From NCBI GenBank assembly GCA_964444825.1, contig CAYUIS010000128.1, positions 1 to 15,931 on the forward strand: 15,931 nucleotides of DNA. Direction: 5' to 3'. The position numbers were made by a program, and so were the translations under genes. Every line of letters starts with the position of its first letter. Within the stretch, counting starts at the first letter, position 1. Source of the stretch: CAYUIS01 sp964444825 (GTDB taxonomy: Bacteria; Chloroflexota; Anaerolineae; B4-G1). Below the pieces are notes generated by a model that did not search any database, was not told where the DNA came from, and saw only the letters and a program-made list of their open reading frames with translations. Below, one piece after another: positions 1 to 8,218 of the stretch.

Positions 1-1446
1 TCGGCACGCTGGCCGTGATCGGGCTGGCCGTGGCGGTGAACGTGTAGCCAGTCTGAATATGGCCCCACGCCGGGCCCTTGACAGCCAGCCCGGTCAGCGG
101 CGAGATACGCGTGGTGATGACGTGGGTCTGGGTGACCTCGCCCACCGGGTTCATGGCTGTGACGGTGACGGTCTTGGCGCCGGGTGTGTCCCAGCCAAAG
201 ATGGCGACGTCCCACCGGCCATTCGTGTGCGTCTGCGACAGGCCATCCGTCGCGGACCAGTGGTAAGTAATGGGCACCGTGGTGGAGACCGGGCTCACAG
301 TCGCGGTAAAGGCATACCCAAACGGAACGATGCCTTCCGTCGGACCGGTGATGGTCACGCTCTCCGGCGGGATGGGCCTGAGGATGGTGATGACCCGGGT
401 GTGGGTGACTATACCACGGATATTGATGGCCGTGACTGTGACTGTCTTGGTGCCTGTTACGTACCAGGTGAAAGTGACCGTGTCAATCAGACCGCCGTCT
501 CCGTGAACCACCGGAGTCGGCTGATCGGTGAACTGCCATATATACGTCACAGGTCGGGTAGCCGTGATAGGGCTCACTGCAGCAGTGAAGGGCGTGGAGA
601 CGTAAGCGACACTCGTGATTGGCCCGCTGACGGCTACGCCGGTCACCCCAGAAAGCCCCAGCGTGACCACGTGAGTATCGATGACCACGCCCCCCACGTT
701 GGCGGCTGTGACCGTGATCGTCTTGGTGCCAGTGACATCCCAATTGAAGCTGACAGTATCCGTCAGGCCGCGATTCAAATGTGTCTGAGAGCTCAGTCCT
801 GTGGCCTCCCAGATATAGGTGATAGGCGCAGTGGTCGTGACCGGGACGACTTGCGCCATAAAGGCATAGTCAACCTGAATGACGCCCTTCTGCCGCCCTG
901 CGATATTCACGTCGGCGGGTGGAACATTGATGGTGATCGCGTGCGTACCTGTGACGATGCCACCCACGTTCGCCGCCGTCACCGTGATGCTCTTGAGCCC
1001 TGGCGTGCTCCAGGTGAACCAGGCTGTGTGGGCCACCGCGCTCGCGCTCGTCACCACCTCGCTCTGCCCCTCCGCCTGCCAGGTGTAGGTGATCGGCAAC
1101 GTCGTCGTCGGGGGACTCACCGTCGCGGTGAACGCGTGTGGCACGTCGATGTTGCCCAGCGCCGCACCGTCGATGACCACGCTGCCCGGCGGCACGTTGA
1201 TCGTGATGGTGTGTGTGTCGCTGGCCACACCGCTCATGTTGCTCGCCGTGACGGTGATCGTCTTCACCCCGGTGACCGGCCAGGTGTAAGTGACCAGGGC
1301 TGAGCCTTGCCCCGCCACCGGCTCCGGCGACCACACGTAGGTGATCGGCAGCGTCGCCGTGGGCGGGCTCGCCGTGGCGCTGAACGTGTACAACGTGTCG
1401 ATGTTGCCCAGCCCGGGACCACTGATCTCCACGCTCTCGACAGGCT
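1..1446 (-). repeat. Tandem array of PKD/Ig-like repeats, about 90 residues each
   Basis: Six consecutive repeats, the last cut by the window edge, with period about 270 bp and approximate boundaries near 1198, 925, 650, 375 and 90. Each carries a GxIxxxYxFTATxSP opening, a PITYxW core, a TxxFxW(D/S)xxGxKTxTVTAxN strand and a closing THxITI. Two further units lie upstream, one at about 2760-3030 and one split by the N gap. Repeats are diverged (unlike the 84-bp exact segment), consistent with an old array that is probably an extended extracellular stalk. Confidence 0.8.
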
Positions 1447-4331
1447 GAGACCTCACCCATACGTCATCAATCGCATAACCATCAGCAGGGATCGGCTGGT
1501 CATCGTAGAATTGGAACTTGATCTGGAAGTGATCGTTGAAGGCCATACCGCCGGCAGCGGCTGCCGCATCCAGGTAGATAACCTCGTGCTGATACCCTGT
1601 GTGGGTTCCATTGAAGGACAACACCCGGTGCCACGTTTGACCATCGTCATCGCTGATAAAGACGCCATCTCCTACGTGCTCGTCGTCTTCGAACTCCTGC
1701 CACCAAAAGTCCAGAACAACGCCAACTCGCCCCGCCAGGTCGATGTTCAGGATCACGGCTGCTGTCGAATAGCTACCCGCATTGGCCACATCGTCGAGCA
1801 GAACACTATATGACGATGGAGGGTGCGGATATGCGCTACTGACCTGTACCCGACCCTCGGTCGTGGTGATCACACTCCAGCCCTCGCCGAGCAGGCCTGA
1901 CTCGAAGCCGTCGAAGAAGGGAAAGTCCACTGCCCTGATCGCGATGGCGTGGGTGTTGCTGACGGTGCCGCCTACGTTTGTGGCCGTGACGGTGACGGTC
2001 TGGGAGCCAACCGTGCTCCAGGTAAAGGACATGGTGTCGGTGGCATCGCTGACGACGTGGGTCTCCTGGGACAGACCCGTAGCTTGCCAGGNNNNNNNNN
2101 NNNNNNNNNNNNNNNNNNNNNNNNNNNNNNNNNNNNNNNNNNNNNNNNNNNNNNNNNNNNNNNNNNNNNNNNNNNNNNNNNNNNNNNNNNNGCGGGCTCG
2201 CCGTGGCGCTGAACGTGTACAACGTGTCGATGTTGCCCAGCCCGGGACCACTGATCTCCACGCTCTCGACAGGCTCAGGCCTCAGCCATACGTCGTCAAT
2301 GGCATAACCATCGTCGGCAATCGGAAAGTTGTCGCGGAATTGGAACGTGATCTGAAAGTGATCGTTAAAGGCCATACCGCCGGCAGCGGCTGCCGCATCC
2401 AGGTAGATGATCTCGTGGCGGAATTCCGGGTTGGGGTCATAGTTCTGAAAGTCCACCACTTGATACCAGGTACCGCCATCATCGTCACTGATAAAGACGC
2501 CATCTTCAGGATGAGGTTCGTCGCTGAATTTGCGCCACCAAAAATCCAAGACAACGCCGACCTGCCCATCGAGGTTGACATTCAGAATGGCTGCTGCCGT
2601 AGATAGAGGGTCCGTGATAATCCTGCTATCCAGGAGTACGCTATAGGTGCCAGAGTGTGGGTATGTGCTGCTTACCTGTACCCGTCCCTGAAAATCGGTC
2701 TGAACAGTCCAGCCTTCGCCCAGCAGGCCCGACTCGAAGCCATCAAAGAAGGGAAAGCCCACCGCCGTGATAGTGATGACGTGAGTATCCGTGCTGAAAC
2801 CCGCAGCATTCTCGGCAGTGACGGTGATGGCTTTGAAACCGCTCGTGTCCCAATTGAAGGATACGGTGTGGCTGAGCTCATTGGTGGTTGTCCAGACGTC
2901 ACTTTGTCCCGTTGCCTGCCAATGATACGTGATCGGTACCGTCGTCGTGGGGGGAGCAACGGTAGCAGTAAAGGTGTATGCACCATTGATCACACCCGTC
3001 GTCGGACCGTCGATAAGTGCCCCATTTGGCGGAATGACCCGGTGGAGCCGATAAAAGCCACCGACGACCCGCTGAGAGCCAGCCTGCGTCCCCGTCGCAA
3101 CCAACAGGCCACAATCGGGTGGCCCGTACTCGTCTGCATCTATCGTGACCTGGACCGTGACCGTAACCGACTCACCATCATCAAGTATGACCGTCGCCGG
3201 CGTCACGACGGCGGACCATCCCTGCGCCGACAGATGCGTTAGGGCAAACGTGTCGCTAACGCCGCTGCGATTCGTCAACGTGTAGGCAAAGGTCGCCGCT
3301 TGTCCCAGTTCGCTTCCAGCCGCCTGCTCCGGGGGCGCTATTTCCAGGCCTCCGACCAGGTTGACGGTCGTGGTTGACCCCCATCCGTCCACGTCCAGCG
3401 CCTGCGCCGCCACCGTGGCTGGCGAGCTGTACGCCAACCCCCGAAAGGCCATCGTTACACTATAGCCGTTCGTTCCGTTCAGGCCGGTGGGGATAATACA
3501 CACGTCTTGAACAAAAGGATCATCCAGCGCATCGTCGTCGCTGGCGTTCGCGTTAAGGTTGACGTAGTCAATGAAGCGGCTGTCGGTGATTGCACCATCC
3601 ACGGCCACGCTCACGGTGATCACATCAGGCTCTGTGTATGGACTCGTCACACCCACCAGGGCCGTCATACCCGTCGCATCGGTGTAGACGCCACGCAGCA
3701 CGACGGTGGGCGATACGCGGTTCGTCCACGGCACGAAAGGTGTATCCAACGGATGGATGGCCGCCCGCCGCGTGACGGTCAGGCCATCGTGCACCTCAAA
3801 GTGCAGATAGGCGGATGAACCATCGCTCTCTTTGCCTGCCCACCCGATGACCTGTCCAGGGGAGACTTGTAGATCGTCAGTGATCGCCGAATGAACTGAC
3901 GCCAGGTGGCTGTAGCGTGTCTGGCCATCGGCGGCGGCGTGGATCAATTGCACAAAACAGCCCGCCGTGCCAACTGCGCAGTCTCCGTCGAAGGATTGTA
4001 CCGTACCCGTGGTGACGGCGTGGACGGGGGTATTCTCAGGGGCACACCAATCTACTCCCAGGTCAAAATCATAGCCATTCGATACACTGGTCGTCAGCAC
4101 CCGGGGGCCATACGTTTCGCAGATATCCAGCGTAGACGTGAGGGGATACGTATAGACAGATGGAGCCCGCAGATAGAGCCTGGCAGCAACCGGAGCAGGG
4201 GCTGCGGACGTGGCAGACGACACAGCAGCTACGTCCTGCCCCAGCCACATCAGACAGACCACAACGCCGAGCACTGCGATACCGAGTGACCAGGCCAACG
4301 CCAGTATTCTAGATCGAAAATGACTGTTCAC
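1..4331 (-). CDS. Large secreted PKD-repeat protein with degenerate M23 domain (3' end outside window)
   Basis: Likely a surface or exported protein; its role is unknown. The chosen start is the GTG at 4331, because GGGAGGGG lies 9 nt upstream and a hydrophobic helix (residues about 9-32) follows at once. An in-frame ATG at 4430 lacks a ribosome site and would place a hairpin leader inside the coding region. Order of domains: signal/anchor helix; M23/LytM-like domain (about 84-197) with YSHL and LHFEV motifs; a region with no recognised domain; a NEW3-like beta domain (about 327-432, with TNRSGVSDTF); one PKD-like repeat; then beta-sandwich modules and more PKD-like repeats to the left edge. 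The M23 ligand motif reads DLGVD rather than HxGxD, and the final HxH reads YLH, so catalysis is doubtful. A 100-N gap (2092-2191) interrupts the gene. Codon starts are congruent to 2 mod 3 upstream and 1 mod 3 downstream, and both sides are open. No stop is reached by position 1. Confidence 0.85.
1363..1446. repeat. 84-bp exact direct repeat, copy 1 (second copy at 2192-2275)
   Basis: The 84 bases here are identical to those at 2192-2275, an offset of 829. On the minus strand they encode the start of a PKD-like repeat with ISGPGLGNIDTLYTFSATAS in both copies. Identity breaks at 1447 versus 2276. On the other side, copy 2 runs straight into the N gap, so the real repeat may be longer. Confidence 0.95.
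1447..1928 (-). repeat. Beta-sandwich module, copy B, in the PKD protein
   Basis: Second copy of the module at 2276-2757, reading FPFFDGFESGLLGEGWSV at its start and YAIDDVWVRSQPVE at its end. Divergence is concentrated in the middle (strand-loop regions such as DDVANAGSYSTAAV versus DSRIITDPLSTAAA). The hydrophobic core and the AAAAAGGMAFNDHFQI segment are kept. This suggests duplication of a PKD plus module unit of about 252 residues. Confidence 0.7.
2092..2191. other. Assembly gap of 100 N inside the PKD-repeat gene
   Basis: Exactly 100 unknown bases, the usual placeholder for a gap of unknown size. The right edge of the gap coincides with the start of an 84-bp exact repeat, so assembly probably failed on repeated sequence. 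Frame logic requires the true gap to be a multiple of 3. Aligning with the downstream PKD copy predicts 27 bp missing, plus any collapsed whole repeat units. Confidence 0.95.
2192..2275. repeat. 84-bp exact direct repeat, copy 2, abutting the assembly gap
   Basis: Identical to 1363-1446. It encodes the beginning of the PKD-like repeat that follows the first beta-sandwich module and is cut by the gap. Confidence 0.95.
2276..2757 (-). repeat. Beta-sandwich (MAM/galactose-binding-like) module, copy A, in the PKD protein
   Basis: About 160 residues, starting FPFFDGFESGLLGEGW and ending DDGYAIDDVWLRPEPVE. It contains ISDDDGGTWYQV and a conserved YLDAAAAAGGMAFNDHFQI segment. The pattern (FFDGFES...W opening, 'YAIDDV' close) resembles secreted beta-sandwich modules that bind carbohydrate or mediate adhesion. 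I cannot name the family with certainty. Copy B at about 1447-1928 is clearly homologous at both protein and DNA level. Confidence 0.7.
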
Positions 4332-4354
4332 CGAGTGATACCCCTCCCGCCGCA

Positions 4355-4423
4355 CTGACCGTTCGGGCAGCGCTAAATCGGCTTGGAGCGACGTTGTGGC
4401 CCAAGCCGATACCTGACCGTTCG
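4355..4423 (-). repeat. Pair of 11-bp direct repeats flanking the leader hairpin
   Basis: CGAACGGTCAG (minus-strand reading) occurs at 4413-4423 and again at 4355-4365, 58 bp apart start to start, with the hairpin at 4377-4410 between them. The arrangement is roughly symmetric and lies between a -10-like element and the chosen start codon. Confidence 0.7.
4377..4410 (-). promoter_or_regulatory. Leader hairpin with 10-bp perfect stem upstream of the PKD gene
   Basis: Arms ATCGGCTTGG (4401-4410 read on the minus strand) and CCAAGCCGAT (4377-4386) are perfectly complementary around a 14-nt loop. The hairpin ends 45 bp before the GTG start at 4331 and is flanked by two copies of CGAACGGTCAG (minus-strand reading; 4413-4423 and 4355-4365). 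It could be an RNA leader structure or a DNA operator. It is not a typical terminator, as no T-run follows. Confidence 0.6.
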
Positions 4424-4430
4424 ATCTCAT

Positions 4431-4436
4431 ATTGTA
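4431..4436 (-). promoter_or_regulatory. Possible -10 element (TACAAT) for the PKD gene
   Basis: TACAAT on the minus strand, directly upstream of the in-frame ATG at 4430, so transcription would start near or inside that ATG. This favours the GTG at 4331 as the real start. No convincing -35 box at 16-18 bp is visible, so this is a weak call. Confidence 0.3.
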
Positions 4437-4531
4437 ACACGCTTCTGTTCAAATCGCGTTAACGAAAGGTAAAAGAATGATTGGAATTTGCCGTGAGAGT
4501 TCCTTCCCTTCCAGTCCTTGCCAAATCCCGA

Positions 4532-7500
4532 TCACGGCGGCGGCTGGGTCGGGGATGGGCCCTCCCCAGGCCCTCCGGATGAACCGAGGGGATTATACCA
4601 AAAGTGCCACTCTTCAGTAGAGCGAGCCACAACCGCCCCATCCTCAAGAACGACGACCTGCCAGCGGTACTCGCCATACTTCTCTGGTGCCAGCACCACC
4701 GTCCACGTGCGGGTAGTGAGAGCAGCACTCTCGGATATCTCACCTGTGGAGACGTGGCGCAGAATGACACGGAAAGCTCGTCCACTCCCCAAGCTACCTT
4801 CCCATTCGAACGTGACCGGATCTCTTCCCTTGACCTCCATACCTAGCGCTGGCTGCAGTTGACGGGGAGATGCGGCAACAGGCTGAGATGTTGGCGTAAA
4901 TGTTGGCCTGGGTGTCGCAGTGGGGGATGGTGATGGCGAAGGAGAGGGGGAAGGTGTAGGGGAAGGTGTAGCAGTAGCCGTGGGTGTTGGTGTATCGGGC
5001 TGTGCTATAGGGGTCACAGTGAGTTCGGATTCGGGCGTAACCGTAGCAGTTGGGGACAGGTCGAGCACAACAGGGACTGATGGCGTCTCAGTCAACGTCG
5101 CTCTCAAGTTAGGCGTCGGCGTTGGCGTCGGCAAAGCAACAGCCGTCGTGGCGCGGGCTCGAAGAATCGCAATCACAACCACCAACACGACACACGCCAC
5201 ACCAGCGACTCCGGCTAACAGCCTGTTGGCATTGATCCACAACCTGGCCTCCGCTTCGCGGGTGCGCCATCTGAGGTCCCCTCCAAGACCCGGGGATATG
5301 AGCAGAGCCTTTTTCCACCAGTTCAAGGCCTCCTGCCACCTCCCAGCGCCCCGCTCACGATGCCCCATCGCCACGTAAATCTGAGCCAGGGCCGACATGC
5401 TTGGGAATCCCCTCGTCTCTAGCGGGATCTCCTCCAGTTGTTCGACGGTCCCTTGCCAATCTGCCTGCTCCCACCGCTCAATGGCCACACGGGAGCGGGC
5501 CTCAGCTTCGGCGTTCAGATTCGACCGTTTTGTTCTGACGTACTTGCCCTCTTGGAGGAGTTCATAGTATTTATCGGCCAGGGTTTGGCTTACTTCTACC
5601 CACTGATCATAGTCAGGACTGATTCTCTCCAATAGGCTAATGGCGGCTGTGCCATTGCCGACCAGCAACTCCCTCGCCCATTGATGCCGGGCGTTGTCCA
5701 GCAATCGCTTGGTACGTCCCGTCCGGTGATCGGGATCGATCTCGACCGCCTTTTCCAGCCAGTCCACCTTTTGTTCCCAGCTAATGGGGATATCCCGGCG
5801 GGTCCCGTTTCTAAAGGCAATCGCCGCACATAGATCGGCGACGTCCTCATAGCCGGGGTTTTCTCGATAGACATCGTACAAAAGATAGTACGCCCGCCCT
5901 GGATCTCTGACCTCCAAGTCCTTGCCCCAGGCATACAGCGTATGCCTGAGGATCTCCCCCACCGATTCACCACCGGGCCCCTCATAGGACGTATCCCACT
6001 TTGCAGCCAGCCTGAGCACGTCGGTCCAACTCTCCTGTTGAACCAGTGTCAAGAGGTTGTTGAACGCGCGCTCGCGCCGCTCATCCTGCCGTGCCTGCTC
6101 CAATCTCTCAGCTAGGTCCACGCCCCGGTAAACCGCGTCCTTTTGGTGCAGCGTAGCAAAGGCCTCGATCGCGGGCCGCCACTCCCTTTGGGAAACGTGC
6201 GACATACCCTGGGCGTATAGTATTCCCATTTCCAGCCTGGAGCGCAGCTCGCCCAATTCGCCAGGCGGGTCCTCTGATGTTTCATAACTCCGACAATACC
6301 TCAAACCCTGCTCAAAGTCGACGCTGGCAGCTCTCCAATCCGAGGCGTTGATGTGTTCCTCACCTTCTCTTAAGTAGCGCTCGATTTCTGCGATGTCGGA
6401 GGGTTCAGTAGCCGCTGTCTCCACATCGACGTCGCTGACCGACCGCCCTGGATCTGGACTTGATGAGGCCGATCCCTCGCGCTTTGCAGCCCTTACCTGC
6501 TCGATCCGGAGCCTATCCCCTGCCTGCTGATAGGCAGCCAAAGCGCCATCCAGATCGCCCCGTACCAACGCACTGTCGCCACGCCGGGCCCATATGGAGA
6601 CCTTCATCTCACGGGCTGTCTGTTCGTCGGAATAGATCTCCAGCGCCTGCTCACACGCTGCCAAAGCGCCATCCTCGTCGCCGCGCTCCTCCCGTGCCTG
6701 GGCCTGGGCGACGTGAGCCCGCGCGAGGACAAGCCCGATTTCGTCCGGCGCCATTTCATAAGCCCGTTGCAGCTCTTCCACTGCCTCGTCGACTCGACCA
6801 CCAACCAGGAGCACCCTACCGCGCTTCAGATATACGCCCAGGGGCTGTCTCGCAAGCTCGATCCTCAGCGCCCGCGCGCTTTCCTGACAGATGAACAACT
6901 GGGGCATCCACCAGGACGGCAACCGGTTCCCAAAGTCTCCATACATAGACTCACGGGCCTCGGCGACAGCATACTCCACAGGCACGCCGCTCTCAGCCAT
7001 CCAGGAACCGTAGAACCGGCGGTAGAAGCGGGCTGCTACGTCGTCCGCCAGATCCACGGGGTATGTGGCTGTCACGACCGCTGGCAAGCCTCTGGCGATG
7101 AGCTCCTTCGCCATATCGCGCAAAGTATGATCAGACGCGCGCTCCCACTCCTGGTTCTCATAGCCTTGCAGAAAGACCACGCGCACACCAGTGTAGGCTA
7201 GGATGCTGACCAGATCATCGTTCCGTCCGTTATGGCCACGTTCAGGCCGTAGGAAAGGGAAGCACGGCGACGCTTCGGCCCCTGGAGTATCGCCTTCAGC
7301 CGAACCATCAGTCCCGATAAAGTGCACGACGTCGTAGGGATACTCTGTCCGCACCAGGTTGTGGCATAGGGTGCCGTAATCGGCGCTGGCACTGTCCGAT
7401 AGGTCCAGGTAGTCGATGATTAGCATTCCGGATTCTGCGAGGTCGGCAAAAGCGGTTTCCAGGCGGGTCTTCTCGGCCAGTGGGTCGACCGCTTCCCGAT

Positions 7501-7987
7501 CACCTGAGGAAGCTATGACCACCAGCAACTTTAGTGGCGGCGTGATCAGGCGCTCGCGAATCGCAGCCCCGCATCGCGGGGAGCGCACGACCGGCGTCAC
7601 CGCGTCGAGGGCGAGGAACTCGTGCACCGGAGCCGTATGCGCGCACAAGAGTTCCAGTGGCACGTCGGCCAGTGCGTCAGTCTGGATGGTAAGGCGCAAA
7701 CGCAGACCCGTGGCCGGGCGCCGGCGCGTCCGGCTCAGGCATACGTTCCACTCGCTGGCGATCTCGGCGCTAATGAGGGCATAAAACAGTTCGCTACCCA
7801 GCTCGGCCAGCTCGGCCCCGCTGAGCCGACCCTGGCGTGCCTCCGTCCAGGCAGCATAGTTGTCGGGCATCGTGATAGGCACAGGCTGCGCCAGACGACG
7901 ACCGCTGGGGACAACACCCAGGTCGGCGTAGAGATGTCCGTTCTTCTGTGTAACAATGACCTCAAAGTCCTCGTACCGCTTGATCAT
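4532..7987 (-). CDS. CHAT-domain/TPR transmembrane protein with Pro/Thr linker; CHAT catalytic residues substituted
   Basis: 1151 residues. Residues 1-370 form a CHAT (caspase HetF-associated with TPR) fold: an N-terminal LRLRLTI...DVPLELL strand pair, DVVHFIGTDG at 219-228, VVFLQGYENQ at 270-279, and a late ARGLPAVVTATYPV...VEYAVAEAR segment. Active CHAT proteases carry HFxGHG and xxACxS; here the positions read T226 and Y276, so it is probably a non-proteolytic, binding version. TPR-type helical repeats follow (about 385-915). A single membrane helix (about 922-942), a Pro/Thr/Ser linker (about 952-1042) and a beta-rich domain (about 1042-1133, with FEWEGSL and EYRWQVVV) complete it. The likely topology is inside CHAT-TPR, outside beta domain. 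The ATG at 7987 has AGGGG only 3-4 nt upstream. A strong promoter lies about 85 bp further up. The PKD gene follows on the same strand after 200 bp. Confidence 0.9.
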   Translation of the reverse strand: MIKRYEDFEVIVTQKNGHLYADLGVVPSGRRLAQPVPITMPDNYAAWTEARQGRLSGAELAELGSELFYALISAEIASEWNVCLSRTRRRPATGLRLRLTIQTDALADVPLELLCAHTAPVHEFLALDAVTPVVRSPRCGAAIRERLITPPLKLLVVIASSGDREAVDPLAEKTRLETAFADLAESGMLIIDYLDLSDSASADYGTLCHNLVRTEYPYDVVHFIGTDGSAEGDTPGAEASPCFPFLRPERGHNGRNDDLVSILAYTGVRVVFLQGYENQEWERASDHTLRDMAKELIARGLPAVVTATYPVDLADDVAARFYRRFYGSWMAESGVPVEYAVAEARESMYGDFGNRLPSWWMPQLFICQESARALRIELARQPLGVYLKRGRVLLVGGRVDEAVEELQRAYEMAPDEIGLVLARAHVAQAQAREERGDEDGALAACEQALEIYSDEQTAREMKVSIWARRGDSALVRGDLDGALAAYQQAGDRLRIEQVRAAKREGSASSSPDPGRSVSDVDVETAATEPSDIAEIERYLREGEEHINASDWRAASVDFEQGLRYCRSYETSEDPPGELGELRSRLEMGILYAQGMSHVSQREWRPAIEAFATLHQKDAVYRGVDLAERLEQARQDERRERAFNNLLTLVQQESWTDVLRLAAKWDTSYEGPGGESVGEILRHTLYAWGKDLEVRDPGRAYYLLYDVYRENPGYEDVADLCAAIAFRNGTRRDIPISWEQKVDWLEKAVEIDPDHRTGRTKRLLDNARHQWARELLVGNGTAAISLLERISPDYDQWVEVSQTLADKYYELLQEGKYVRTKRSNLNAEAEARSRVAIERWEQADWQGTVEQLEEIPLETRGFPSMSALAQIYVAMGHRERGAGRWQEALNWWKKALLISPGLGGDLRWRTREAEARLWINANRLLAGVAGVACVVLVVVIAILRARATTAVALPTPTPTPNLRATLTETPSVPVVLDLSPTATVTPESELTVTPIAQPDTPTPTATATPSPTPSPSPSPSPSPTATPRPTFTPTSQPVAASPRQLQPALGMEVKGRDPVTFEWEGSLGSGRAFRVILRHVSTGEISESAALTTRTWTVVLAPEKYGEYRWQVVVLEDGAVVARSTEEWHFWYNPLGSSGGPGEGPSPTQPPP

Positions 7988-8069
7988 TTTCCCCTATGCA
8001 TCCCCGCCTGATGCGCCAATAGTCCGCCTGCCTCCGGCATCCCGGACACGTGCACGCAGCCATAATAGC

Positions 8070-8098
8070 ATTATACTTTAGCTCTTGACCTAGGTCAA
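8070..8098 (-). promoter_or_regulatory. Sigma70-type promoter for the CHAT gene
   Basis: On the minus strand, TTGACC (8093-8098), a 17-bp spacer, then a perfect TATAAT (8070-8075). The start codon at 7987 lies about 75 nt downstream of the expected transcription start. Confidence 0.8.
8085..8098. promoter_or_regulatory. Perfect 14-bp palindrome overlapping the -35 box (putative operator)
   Basis: TTGACCTAGGTCAA is its own reverse complement. Its left half (minus-strand reading) is the -35 box of the CHAT promoter, so a dimeric regulator bound here would compete with or contact RNA polymerase. The cognate regulator is not in the window, and I do not assign a family. Confidence 0.55.
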
Positions 8099-8218
8099 TA
8101 GGAAGTAGTGGCTAGGTGAGGGTCGTGGCCTGAGCGCTGGGACCAACTTGCAGACGGGGACCAGACGATCCAATGGAACCAGAATACGTTCTTACTTCGC
8201 ATAATAGCCTGAGAGTAC
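8099..8218. other. Spacer between thiamine diphosphokinase and the CHAT promoter
   Basis: About 120 bp without a supported gene. GGGACCA occurs twice (near 8139 and 8157), but no clear terminator hairpin with a T-run was seen after the diphosphokinase gene. Confidence 0.5.

Noticed and set aside
59..1303. Long plus-strand open frame (414 codons) and other plus-strand frames opposite the PKD array
   Set aside because: They are His/Arg/Asp-rich shadows with no recognisable fold, opposite a minus-strand frame whose translation shows clear PKD repeats.
1836..4430. Apparent frameshift making the PKD gene look like a pseudogene after the N gap
   Set aside because: The switch occurs exactly at the 100-N placeholder. 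The minus-strand frame downstream is open and homologous to the upstream part, so it is an assembly artefact.
4920..4980. Purine-rich GGTGAAGG-type microsatellite
   Set aside because: It is the antisense of the Ser-Pro/Thr-Pro codons of the CHAT protein's linker, so it is explained by the coding sequence.
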